From assembly GCF_021233435.1 (NCBI RefSeq), contig NZ_CP089468.1, forward strand, positions 1,364,001-1,428,000: a stretch of 64,000 nucleotides of DNA, read 5' to 3'. The notes beneath the pieces were generated by a model. That model searched no databases, was not told the DNA's origin, and saw nothing but the letters and a program-made list of their open reading frames with translations. Source of the stretch: Halobacterium noricense (GTDB taxonomy: Archaea; Halobacteriota; Halobacteria; Halobacteriales; Halobacteriaceae). This document shows positions 8,914 through 16,597 of this stretch, one piece after another. Position 1 is the stretch's first letter. Each line of letters opens with the position of its first letter. The translations under genes were made by a program, and so were the position numbers.

Positions 8914-9987
8914 ATGGACGAAGCCGCTCTCCACCGTGCGCTCGAACGCGCCGGCCTGACGACGTACCAAGTGGAGGCGTACCTCACGCTACTGGAGGTT
9001 GGAACCGCGCCGGCCGTCGAGGTCGGGCGGAACTGCTCGGTGCCCGTCTCCCAGATCTACGACGTGCTCCGCGACCTCGAAGAGGCGGGGTACGTCGAGA
9101 CCATGGACCGGGAGAAACTGTACGCGCGCCCGACGGACCCGGACGCCATCACGGCGGACCTCCAGACGCACAGCGAGCAACTCGCGGACGCCGCCGAAAC
9201 CATCGAGGACCGCTACGAGCAACCGCAGTTGATGGACCACAAGGTGGCCGTCACCGCTCGCGCGCAGACCGCTGTCGACCACGCCGTCGACCTCGTCGAG
9301 GAAGCCGACCACGTCGTCGAAGTCGCCGCGCGGGAGGACCAGTTGGCACACCTCCAGCCCGCGCTCGAAGCCGCCCGCGAGCGCGGCGCCGTCGTCCGCG
9401 CATCGGTGTACACCGCCACGGACGCGGATTCGAGCGAGGGGTTCGACCCGAGCGGTGCCGTCTCGGAACTCCGCGGCTGCCCGATTTCCGGGCCGTTTCT
9501 CGTCGTCATCGACCGCGACCGCACGTGTTTCGCGCCGAACGCGCGCGCCGACGAGAGCTACGGCGTCCTGATTCGGGACCGCATTCTCCCCTTTATCGTC
9601 CACTGGTACTTCCTGACGTGCCTGTGGAACACTTATCCGAGTCTCTACCGCGCGGACGACACCGCGATTACGTACGTCACCGTCGAGGAGTTCATCAGGG
9701 ACTGGTACGACTACTGGACCGACGACTACCGGCTCCGGGTTGCCGTCCACGGTGTCGACGTCGACTCGCACGACGACCGGACCGTCACCGGCACGGTGTC
9801 GGGCATCCACTACCTCGGCGCGGACAGTAGGGCCTCGCCGAGGCTCGCGGACCTCGCGAGCGTCACGACCTTGAACGTCGAGACTGAGGACGGTCCGGTG
9901 TCGATCGGTGGATGGGGGGCGGTGTTCGAGGACGTCGAGTTGCGTCGCATCGACGTCCTCGACGTGACCTACGAACAGTTCGAGTAG
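8914..9987 (+). CDS. TrmB family sugar-responsive transcriptional regulator
   Basis: A 357-residue regulator. Residues 1-75 form a TrmB-type winged helix (LERAGLTTYQVEAYLTLLEVG, then VPVSQIYDVLRDLEEAGYVE). A central coiled part (about 80-115) leads to a C-terminal ligand-binding domain containing FLVVIDRDRTCFAPN. Archaeal TrmB proteins bind sugars and repress or activate ABC sugar importers. The divergent position next to the ABC operon makes that operon the likely target. The start is the ATG at 8914, with a TATA-like box about 27 bases upstream; the open frame reaches back to 8863 but through promoter sequence. It resembles the second TrmB protein at 50104-51165 in length and layout. Confidence 0.9.
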   Translation: MDEAALHRALERAGLTTYQVEAYLTLLEVGTAPAVEVGRNCSVPVSQIYDVLRDLEEAGYVETMDREKLYARPTDPDAITADLQTHSEQLADAAETIEDRYEQPQLMDHKVAVTARAQTAVDHAVDLVEEADHVVEVAAREDQLAHLQPALEAARERGAVVRASVYTATDADSSEGFDPSGAVSELRGCPISGPFLVVIDRDRTCFAPNARADESYGVLIRDRILPFIVHWYFLTCLWNTYPSLYRADDTAITYVTVEEFIRDWYDYWTDDYRLRVAVHGVDVDSHDDRTVTGTVSGIHYLGADSRASPRLADLASVTTLNVETEDGPVSIGGWGAVFEDVELRRIDVLDVTYEQFE

Positions 9988-10838
9988 GGTCGGAGCCGCG
10001 GCGCGGCGTCCGGTCTCTCAGGTCGAGTGTCGCTCTCTACCAGGGCGGTCATTCTACGACAGATGGGGGAAGACTTACCTGGCTAAGTAGGTATCTAGAG
10101 CCCTGATATATCTATTTACGCTCAGTCTATGCGAATTACGATAATAGCATCTAAAATCCTGTTATAGGCTCTATTGGTTTGTTTGAGTGGGCCTTATCAA
10201 ATTCCCTGCTTCTTGAATGGTACAGAATTGACCACGCTGGAATTTTCCGAAATAGCACGTCTGAGGGTGTTTGAGCCGAGATATTCCGATAGTGCTAAAG
10301 ACTACCGCTCCAGAATGATAGAGAATCAAATAGAAATAAATAATCGACAATATTTTGATGTAAAATACTTGGGGCTGGTGGGCTGTTATCCGATGGAATA
10401 CTGGTTGGCACGAATGATTGATGGGGTAACGAATCGAGCTTGCCAGCGCGGAGTCGGCGTTCGACCTGGAACAGAACCGACCCGCGCAGTCCACCCCCGT
10501 TCGTAACAACTGTACTCGTGTTATTCTATCCGGGCGAAGCAGCAAGGTAGCTAGTCGATGTGTCCGTATTCGTGCTCTATTCGAGAACTATTAAAAGCCG
10601 AAGGTAAATATTCAATCACATAGAATGTTTGTCTATCATACCACAAAACCAGCGTAATTGAGCAGCTATCCTGTTTAGAGACGACTTCAGTATCTGCCTA
10701 CACAACAGCTTTGGAGAGTATTTCTATATCGTAGTAGTGTGCTTACATAGAATTACTACTGGAAACGCTGTAGCAATCGTCGGAAGAACGAAGAATCGAC
10801 TCGAAAACGGGCCCGCGACCGAGACGAGGGCGAGCGGT
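9988..10838. other. AT-rich intergenic region, no supported gene
   Basis: These 850 bases between trmB and the convergent GH3 gene are markedly AT-richer than the flanks, especially 10080-10400 and 10560-10780. Short open frames exist on both strands over 10171-10545, but their composition and lack of motifs do not support a protein. The segment 10435-10540 has the GC content and codon look of a coding fragment in one plus frame (SAFDLEQNRPAQSTPVR) and may be a gene remnant. The region is a plausible site of past insertion. Confidence 0.4.
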
Positions 10839-13055
10839 TCAGTCGAGGTCGAACGAGGTCGAGAGCGAGTCGACGAACACGTGGTAGGTGCCGGCTTCGA
10901 CGACGTGGCCGCCGTGGGGCTGGTAGAACCCGAAGTGTTCGGCGGGCACGGAGAGCGCGACCTCGATGGCTTCGCCGGGGTCGACGTCGACGCGCTCGAA
11001 GCCGACGAGTTTCCGGTCGGGCTGGACGCGCGAACTCGTCTCCTGGCGCGCGAACACCTGCACCGTCTCCGTCGCGGTGCGGTCGCCCGTATTCCGGACT
11101 GTCACGGACACGTCCACGTCGCCCTCGCGTTCGGCGGCGTCGACGCGCAGGTCGTCGTACTCGAAGGACGTGTAGCTCAGGCCGTGGCCGAACTCGTACA
11201 GCGGGTCGTAGGAGTCGGGGTGCTCGTCGTCGCCGATTGGCCGGGGGTGCGCGAGGAAATTGAACCGCTGGGGGAGGTCCGCCGCGGACTCGGGCACCGA
11301 AATTGGGAGCCGGCCGCTCGGGTCGTTGTCGCCGAACAGCGTCTCCGCGACGGCGTGCCCGCCCTCAGTCCCGGGGAAGTACGCCAGCATAATTGCGGGC
11401 ACGTTGTCGTCCAGCCAGTCGACGGCGAGCGGGCGTCCCGTAATCAGCACGCCGACGACCGGCGTCCCGGTTTCGTGCACGCGGCGCGCGAGCTCCTGCT
11501 GGGCGTCGGAGAGCCCGAGTTCCGAGCGCGTCGGCCACTCACCCGTCTCGATTCCGGCCTGCGCTTGCGGCCCGAACTCGTGGAGGTACCAGCCCTCGCC
11601 GAGCGCGAGCACGGCGACGTCCGCGTCGGCGGCCTTCTCGACGGCGGCGTCGACGTCCAACGCCTCGTCGAGCGTCGCGCCCTGCTCGTAGGTGACGTCG
11701 CCGTCCGTGCGCTCCGCGACGGCGTCGAGCACCGTCTCGCCCAGCACGTTCTCGTCGTTCGCGATGCTCCAGCCACCCAGTTGGTGGACGATGTCGTCGG
11801 CGTTCGGACCGCCGACGAACACGTCCTCGTCGCCGTCCAGTGGGAGCAGGCCGTCGTTTTTCAGCAGCGTCATGCTGTCCCGTGCAGCGTCCCGAGCAGC
11901 GTCACGGTGGTCGTCGCTGCCGACCGTGTCGCGCGCGTCTGCTTCGTCGACGAACGGGTCCTCGAAGACGCCCAGCTCGAACTTGACGCCGAGCACCCGG
12001 CGGACGCTCTCGTCGAGTCGCTGCTCGTCGACGTCGCCGTCCCGCACGAGGTCGACGAGGTGTTCGGCGTGGCCGGTGTGCCCGACGGACGCGACGTCGA
12101 CGCCGGCCTCGCGGGACTGCCGGACTGCGTCGCGGCGGTCGGCCGCGGTGCTGTGGTCGTCGGGGAGGTGTCGCACGCCGTTCCAGTCGGAGACGACGTG
12201 CCCGTCGAACCCGAGTTCGTCGCGCAGGAGGTCGGTCAAGTACCCACGGGAGCCGTGGGCCGGCGCGCCGTTAATCGAGCTGTACGACGGCATGATGGAC
12301 TCGACGCCGGCGTCGATGGCCGCCTCGAACGGCGGCAGGAAGACGTTCCGGAGCGTGTACTCTGAGACGTCCACGGGGGAGGCGTCCTCGCCGCGCACGG
12401 GCTCGCCGTACGCCGGGAAGTGTTTGGCCGTCGCGACGACCGAATCCTCGTCGCCGATACCGTCGCCCTGATAGCCGCGGACCTTCGCGGCCGCCAGTTC
12501 CGCGACCAGCCGCGGGCTCTCGCCGAACGTCTCGAACGTACGGCCCCAGCGCGGGTCGCGTGCCACGTCGCAGGTCGGCGAGTAGTTCTGGTGGGCGCCG
12601 ACGCCGCGCACCTCCGTCGCAGTCACGTCCGCTGCGGCTTCGACGCCGTCCGTGTCCCACGTCGCGGCCGCGCCGAGCGCGTTCGGGAACACCGTCGACC
12701 CCGCGACGTAGGCGTTCCCGTGGACGGCGTCGACGTTCAACAGCAGCGGGATGCCGAGTCGCGTCTCCTCGATGGCGTACTCCTGGAGTTCGTTGACGGC
12801 GTCGACCACGTCGTCGAGTTGCTCGTTGAGCGCGTCACCCCACCCGAACGGCGCGGCGACGCCGACGTGGTAGTCCCGAATCATCCGCTTGACGTCCGCG
12901 AGGTCGGTCGGTTCGTCGTCGAGGTGGCCACACCACGTCCCGACGACTTGGCCGGCTTTCTCTTCGAGGGTCATCCGTTCGAGCAGGTCGGTGACGCGTT
13001 CCTCGACCGATAGCTCCGGCTGTCGGTACGGGGGTCGCTCGTCGTCGGCGTTCAT
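10839..13055 (-). CDS. Glycoside hydrolase family 3 (beta-glucosidase type), cytoplasmic
   Basis: A 738-residue GH3 enzyme that should cleave beta-linked sugars (glucosides or xylosides) inside the cell. The N-terminal TIM-barrel domain has VDAVHGNAYV near 109-117, ARDPRWGRTFETFGE near 165-179, the KH dyad at 211-212 (ATAKHFPAYGE), and the nucleophile Asp290 in HVVSDWNGVR. The alpha/beta sandwich domain starts near 400 (SMTLLKNDGLLPL), and a fibronectin III-like domain closes the protein (LRVDAAEREGDVDVSVTVRNTGDRT). No signal peptide is seen from the ATG at 13055. The open frame runs to 13277 but the extra part is unlike GH3. Its substrate is presumably supplied by the ABC importer at 4-8.6 kb. 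Confidence 0.92.
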   Translation of the reverse strand: MNADDERPPYRQPELSVEERVTDLLERMTLEEKAGQVVGTWCGHLDDEPTDLADVKRMIRDYHVGVAAPFGWGDALNEQLDDVVDAVNELQEYAIEETRLGIPLLLNVDAVHGNAYVAGSTVFPNALGAAATWDTDGVEAAADVTATEVRGVGAHQNYSPTCDVARDPRWGRTFETFGESPRLVAELAAAKVRGYQGDGIGDEDSVVATAKHFPAYGEPVRGEDASPVDVSEYTLRNVFLPPFEAAIDAGVESIMPSYSSINGAPAHGSRGYLTDLLRDELGFDGHVVSDWNGVRHLPDDHSTAADRRDAVRQSREAGVDVASVGHTGHAEHLVDLVRDGDVDEQRLDESVRRVLGVKFELGVFEDPFVDEADARDTVGSDDHRDAARDAARDSMTLLKNDGLLPLDGDEDVFVGGPNADDIVHQLGGWSIANDENVLGETVLDAVAERTDGDVTYEQGATLDEALDVDAAVEKAADADVAVLALGEGWYLHEFGPQAQAGIETGEWPTRSELGLSDAQQELARRVHETGTPVVGVLITGRPLAVDWLDDNVPAIMLAYFPGTEGGHAVAETLFGDNDPSGRLPISVPESAADLPQRFNFLAHPRPIGDDEHPDSYDPLYEFGHGLSYTSFEYDDLRVDAAEREGDVDVSVTVRNTGDRTATETVQVFARQETSSRVQPDRKLVGFERVDVDPGEAIEVALSVPAEHFGFYQPHGGHVVEAGTYHVFVDSLSTSFDLD

Positions 13056-13180
13056 CGACAACACAGTTTCCCCCTCCGCTACAAAAAACGCGGGGTCGAA
13101 GCACCGGCGGTGTTCAGATAAGCAGACGAAAGTAGCGGAGACGACGTTGCGTTTTGAACGCCCTCGGTGGTCTCGACCGT

Positions 13181-13610
13181 CGGGAGACTCGCTATGCTCG
13201 TCTCCCGTGGTCTCGTTCGTTGCACTCACGACACTCCCGCGGCTCGCTGCGCGCGTTCGCTCCCGCTGGTCGCTCACGTGCTTACTTCGTCCTCAGAACC
13301 CGTCGGGTTCTGATGGGTGGTTCGAGAGGACGAAGTCCTCTCGTCATCCCGAGAGACGCCGTCGGCGTCTCTCGGTCGACTGCGGAAGACGCGTCGCGTC
13401 TTCCGAACGCCGGGGTTCGCCGAGTGGGCGGTCGGCTGTACCGACCGCCGCAAAACGTGGCGGCGAAGCCGCCACGCGCGCCTCGCCCTTTCAATCCGCC
13501 GGAAATCCCCGATTTCCGAGGCCTCGGGAGCGCGTTGCTCTCCCGGCGACCACCAGGGAACCGGCTGATTCGCCGGCTGAAGCTGTGTTCAGATGAATCC
13601 TTATCTGAAC
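13181..13610. repeat. Block of about ten consecutive short palindromic hairpins
   Basis: This intergenic block is almost entirely perfect inverted repeats with unrelated stems. They are, as stem/stem: 13181-13188/13200-13207; 13294-13301/13305-13312 (loop GTC); 13323-13331/13335-13343 (loop GAA); 13349-13360/13364-13375 (12 bp, loop GTC); 13383-13392/13396-13405 (loop GTC); 13427-13435/13441-13449; 13456-13464/13468-13476 (loop GAA); 13500-13507/13511-13518 (loop CCC); 13525-13530/13540-13545; 13561-13565/13572-13576; and 13587-13594/13603-13610. Six of them have three-base loops, five closed by a C-G pair. The open frames crossing the block on both strands are by-products of the symmetry. 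Confidence 0.9.
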
Positions 13611-13664
13611 ACCACCGGCTGGTGATGCCCGAAGCTTATGGTGGTCGGCTGACACCGTCGGGAC

Positions 13665-14396
13665 GTGACACAGTTCGGCTTCCAACTGTACAGCCTGCAC
13701 GCCGTCGACGACCCGTTGCCGGCCGTCGTCGAACGCGTCGGCGAGACGCCCTTCGACGGCGTCGAATTCGCCGGGCTGGACGACGCGACCACTGACGAAC
13801 TGAACGCGGCCCTCGACAGCGCTGGCATCGACGCTGCTGGTGCGCACGTCGGGCTCGGCGACCTCGAAACCGACCCGGAGGGCGTCGCACAGACGTACCG
13901 GGACCTCGGCTGCGAGGCCGTCGCCGTCTCGTGGCTCGACCCCGAGCACTTCGCGTCCGACGACGCCGCGACTGTCGCGAGCGAACGGCTCGCGGCTGCC
14001 GCGGACGACCTCGCCGAGCACGGTCTGGACCTCCACTACCACAACCACGACCAGGAGTTTACCGACCTCGACGGCGCACCCGCAATCGACGCGCTCCTCG
14101 ACGCGGCCGACGGCGTCGGCTACCAAATCGACCTCGGGTGGGTCGGCGCCGCAGGCTACGAACCCCTGGACGTCTTCGAGACGTACGCCGACCGCATCGA
14201 CCTCGTGCACCTCAAGGATTACGACGCGGCCGCCGGCAAGACGGTCAAAGTCGGTGAGGGCGACCTCGACATCGCCGCGACCGTCGATGCCGTCCGGGAC
14301 GCCGACGTCGACTGGCTCGTCTACGAGGCAGAAGAGCACCCGGACTCGTACGCGACACTCGACTACGCCGCCGACGTCGTCGACACCTACTGGTAG
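13665..14396 (+). CDS. Sugar phosphate isomerase/epimerase (AP endonuclease 2-like TIM barrel)
   Basis: A 243-residue xylose isomerase-like TIM barrel. It opens with MTQFGFQLYSLHAVDDPLP and shows the family sequence of strands ending in metal ligands: LHYHNHDQEF (His and acidic residues), IDLGWVGAAGY and LVHLKDYD, and a late YEAEEHPDS with Glu and His. These enzymes isomerise or epimerise sugars or act on inositol or keto-sugar intermediates; the precise substrate is unknown. The GTG at 13665 is supported by a TATA-like CTTATGG about 27 bases upstream, a leaderless arrangement. The gene converges with its paralogue at 14400, with three bases between the stops. Confidence 0.85.
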   Translation: MTQFGFQLYSLHAVDDPLPAVVERVGETPFDGVEFAGLDDATTDELNAALDSAGIDAAGAHVGLGDLETDPEGVAQTYRDLGCEAVAVSWLDPEHFASDDAATVASERLAAAADDLAEHGLDLHYHNHDQEFTDLDGAPAIDALLDAADGVGYQIDLGWVGAAGYEPLDVFETYADRIDLVHLKDYDAAAGKTVKVGEGDLDIAATVDAVRDADVDWLVYEAEEHPDSYATLDYAADVVDTYW

Positions 14397-14399
14397 GCC

Positions 14400-15371
14400 C
14401 TATTCAGCCCAGTAGGCGTCGCCGGGCTGGGTCTCGAAGACGGCGCGCTGGAGCACGTCGACGGCCTTCTCGAGGCCCTCGCGGCTGCTCGTCAGCGCGT
14501 CCTCGTGTTCGATGGAGAGCGCGCCGTCGTAGCCCACCATCCGGAGCGTCGACACGACGTCTTTCCAGTGGTCCTCACCGTGGCCGTAGCCGATGGAGCG
14601 GAACAGCCACGAGCGCTCTTCGACCTCGTCGTAGGGCGTCGTGTCGAGGACGCCTTTGGTCCGTGCGTTCGCGTCGTACACCTTCGTGTCCTTGGCGTGG
14701 ACGTGGTGAATCGCGTCGTGCTCGCCGAGGAAGCGGATGGCTTCGAGCACGTCGACGTCCTGCCAGTAGAGGTGCGACGGGTCGAAGTTCGCGCCGATGG
14801 CGTCGCCGGTCCGCTCGCGGAGTTCGAGCATGCCGTGGGGCTCGTAGACGAGCATGTTCGGGTGCATCTCGATGGCAACGTCGACGCCGCGGTCGGTCGC
14901 GAACGCCGCAATCTCGGTCCAGTAGGGAATCGCGACGTCCTCCCACTGGTACTCGTGGGCGTCGGCGTGCTCGGTGGGCCACGGTGCCGTAATCCAGTTC
15001 GGAACCGAATCGTCGGGGCCGCCGGCCGGCAGCCCCGAGAACGTCGTCACCGTGTCCACGCCGAGTTGGGCCGCGAGCTCGATGGCTTCGCGGAGCTCTC
15101 GGTCGGCTGTTGCGGCGTGGTCGTCGTCGGGGTGGAGCGGGTTGTTGTGCGTCGCGAGCGCGGAGACGCGGAGGCCGTGGTCGTCGAGCGTCGACTGCAA
15201 CTCGGCCTGTGCGGCCTGGTCGTCGAGGTACTGCTCGCGCGGCAGGTGGGCGTCGCCGGGACTCCCGCCGCAGCCCAATTCGACTGCGTCGACCCCGAGG
15301 TCCGCAACGTAGTCGAGGGCGTCGTCGAGCGATTCGTCGTGCAACGGAACGGTGAGTACGCCGATGTCCAT
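14400..15371 (-). CDS. Sugar phosphate isomerase/epimerase (TIM barrel)
   Basis: A 323-residue xylose isomerase-like TIM barrel, longer than its neighbour at 13665. Metal-site strands are visible: VAIEMHPNMLVYEP, IGANFDPSHLYWQ, HHVHAKDTKVY and LSIEHEDALTS, the usual Glu, Asp/His, His and Glu ligands. The N-terminus MDIGVLTVPLHDESLDDAL with VDAVELGCGG fits the family. It starts at the ATG at 15371, two bases after the stop of the Gfo/Idh/MocA oxidoreductase, so the pair is an operon. Such pairs act in oxidation-epimerisation routes for inositols or 3-keto-sugars. That pathway assignment is inference. Confidence 0.88.
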   Translation of the reverse strand: MDIGVLTVPLHDESLDDALDYVADLGVDAVELGCGGSPGDAHLPREQYLDDQAAQAELQSTLDDHGLRVSALATHNNPLHPDDDHAATADRELREAIELAAQLGVDTVTTFSGLPAGGPDDSVPNWITAPWPTEHADAHEYQWEDVAIPYWTEIAAFATDRGVDVAIEMHPNMLVYEPHGMLELRERTGDAIGANFDPSHLYWQDVDVLEAIRFLGEHDAIHHVHAKDTKVYDANARTKGVLDTTPYDEVEERSWLFRSIGYGHGEDHWKDVVSTLRMVGYDGALSIEHEDALTSSREGLEKAVDVLQRAVFETQPGDAYWAE

Positions 15372-15373
15372 GA

Positions 15374-16441
15374 TTAGAGTGCTATCGCGTGTCCGGCTTC
15401 GGCCGAGCGGTAGATTGCGTCGATGACGCGCTGTACCGAAAGCGCCTGTTCGACCGTGTTGCGTTCGACCGGCTCGCTCTCCCGGACGGCGTCGAAGAAG
15501 TACTCCTGTTCGAGCGCGTGGGCGTCCTCGTCGCGCGTCTCGACGCTGGTATCGCGGAAGTGGTCCGCGCCGCCGTCGCCGACCTCGTGGAGCGTGAGGG
15601 CGTTGTCGTTCCGGTCGAAGGTCGCCCCGCCCTCCGTCCCTTCGACGACGAAGTCGTTGTTCGGCGGGCGGTTCGCCGCCCACGCCACTTCCAAGGACAG
15701 CGTCCGCCCGTCTGCGGTGCGGACGAACGCGGTCGCGTGGTCGTCGACGTCGAACGCGACCTCCTCGGCGTCGTCGCCCCACATGCTGAGGTAGGTGTAG
15801 TCCTCGCGCGTGCCGAACTCCGAGCGCGTCTGCCCAGACACCTCGACGATTTCGGGGAAGTCCAGGAAGTGCAACGCGAGGTCGATTGCGTGCACGCCGA
15901 TGTCGACCAGCGCGCCGCCGCCGGAGACGTCCTTCGTCGTGAACCAGCCGCCGCGACCGGGGACGCCGCGCCGCCGGACGTAGTTGGCTTCGACGTGGGT
16001 CACGTCGCCGAGTTGGCCGTCGTCGATGGACTCCTTGAGCACCTCGGCGGCCGGGAGGAAGCGGTTGTTGAACCCGACCATGCAGAAACCGTCGGCGTCC
16101 CGCGCGGCGTCCGCGATGCGCTCGGCGCTGTCGAGCGTGTCCGCCAGCGGCTTCTCGCAGAACACGTCCGCGCCGGCCTCCAGCGCTGCCACGGCGTACT
16201 GCTCGTGGTACGCGTTCGGCGTCGTGACGATGACTGCGTCGACGCCCGCGTCGTCGAGTTCGTCAAAGGTCTCGAACGTCGGCACACCGTACTCGTCCGC
16301 GAAGCGCTCGCGCGCCTCCTCGACGACGTCGACGCCGCCGACGAGCGTCTCGCCGAGGTCCGTCAGTCGTTCAGCGTGGTGGTGGCCGATGTTGCCGAGG
16401 CCGACGATACCGACGCGTACTGGAGAGTCACCTCTTCGCAT
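15374..16441 (-). CDS. Gfo/Idh/MocA family NAD(P)-dependent oxidoreductase
   Basis: A 355-residue dehydrogenase. The Rossmann dinucleotide motif VGIVGLGNIGHHHAERL is at residues 9-25. The catalytic EKP motif is in ADVFCEKPLADTL, and the C-terminal domain has GGALVDIGVHAIDLALHFL, with the conserved D-x-G-x-H-x-x-D. These enzymes oxidise a sugar or cyclitol hydroxyl with NAD(P). It is the first gene of a minus-strand operon with the isomerase at 14400. A TATA-like CTATTAA (complement of 16467-16473) lies near -27 of the ATG at 16441. The transposon's left end lies just upstream of this promoter. Confidence 0.9.
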   Translation of the reverse strand: MRRGDSPVRVGIVGLGNIGHHHAERLTDLGETLVGGVDVVEEARERFADEYGVPTFETFDELDDAGVDAVIVTTPNAYHEQYAVAALEAGADVFCEKPLADTLDSAERIADAARDADGFCMVGFNNRFLPAAEVLKESIDDGQLGDVTHVEANYVRRRGVPGRGGWFTTKDVSGGGALVDIGVHAIDLALHFLDFPEIVEVSGQTRSEFGTREDYTYLSMWGDDAEEVAFDVDDHATAFVRTADGRTLSLEVAWAANRPPNNDFVVEGTEGGATFDRNDNALTLHEVGDGGADHFRDTSVETRDEDAHALEQEYFFDAVRESEPVERNTVEQALSVQRVIDAIYRSAEAGHAIAL

Positions 16442-16466
16442 ACGTCATTCACTCACAACCGCGGTG

Positions 16467-16480
16467 TTAATAGTTTGGAG
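16467..16480 (-). promoter_or_regulatory. TATA/BRE of the oxidoreductase-isomerase operon
   Basis: On the minus strand CTATTAA sits about 27 bases before the ATG at 16441 and is preceded by a purine-rich candidate BRE (CCTCCAAA reads upstream of it). The TnpB-associated repeat begins within about ten bases of this promoter. Confidence 0.5.
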
Positions 16481-16487
16481 GCTAAGT

Positions 16488-16537
16488 CCCCGTCCTCAAC
16501 GAGCACCGCAGTAAACGAGGAGCGTAGTAGGGCGGGG
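16488..16537 (+). repeat. Left-end copy of the omega-RNA-like terminal hairpin
   Basis: CCCCGTCCT (16488-16496) pairs with AGGGCGGGG (16529-16537), with one G-T wobble. The interior has CAACGAGCACCGC and GAGGAGCGTAGT. The element's right end has the same plan: CCCCACCCT, then CAAGGAACGAGCCGC, then GCGAGCGAGT and AGGGTGGGG. The two sequences are clearly related but diverged, so this is not a recent duplication. Confidence 0.7.
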
Positions 16538-16597
16538 ATACAGCCGTCTGCTCAAGTAGTGATTTCCGAATCTTCAAGTTACGTATTCACGTATCGT

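Noticed and set aside
10171-10545. Open frames of 110 and 124 codons on both strands
   Set aside because: They overlap each other in AT-rich sequence, have no motifs and no promoter, and look like chance frames.
13154-13795. Long plus-strand frames across the hairpin block
   Set aside because: Open on both strands because the sequence is palindromic; the translations are low-complexity Arg/Ser/Pro and overlap the start of the isomerase gene.
15389-16597. 839-codon frame that would fuse an upstream region to TnpB
   Set aside because: The upstream 400 codons are the complement of the Gfo/Idh/MocA gene. TnpB homology starts only near 16600.
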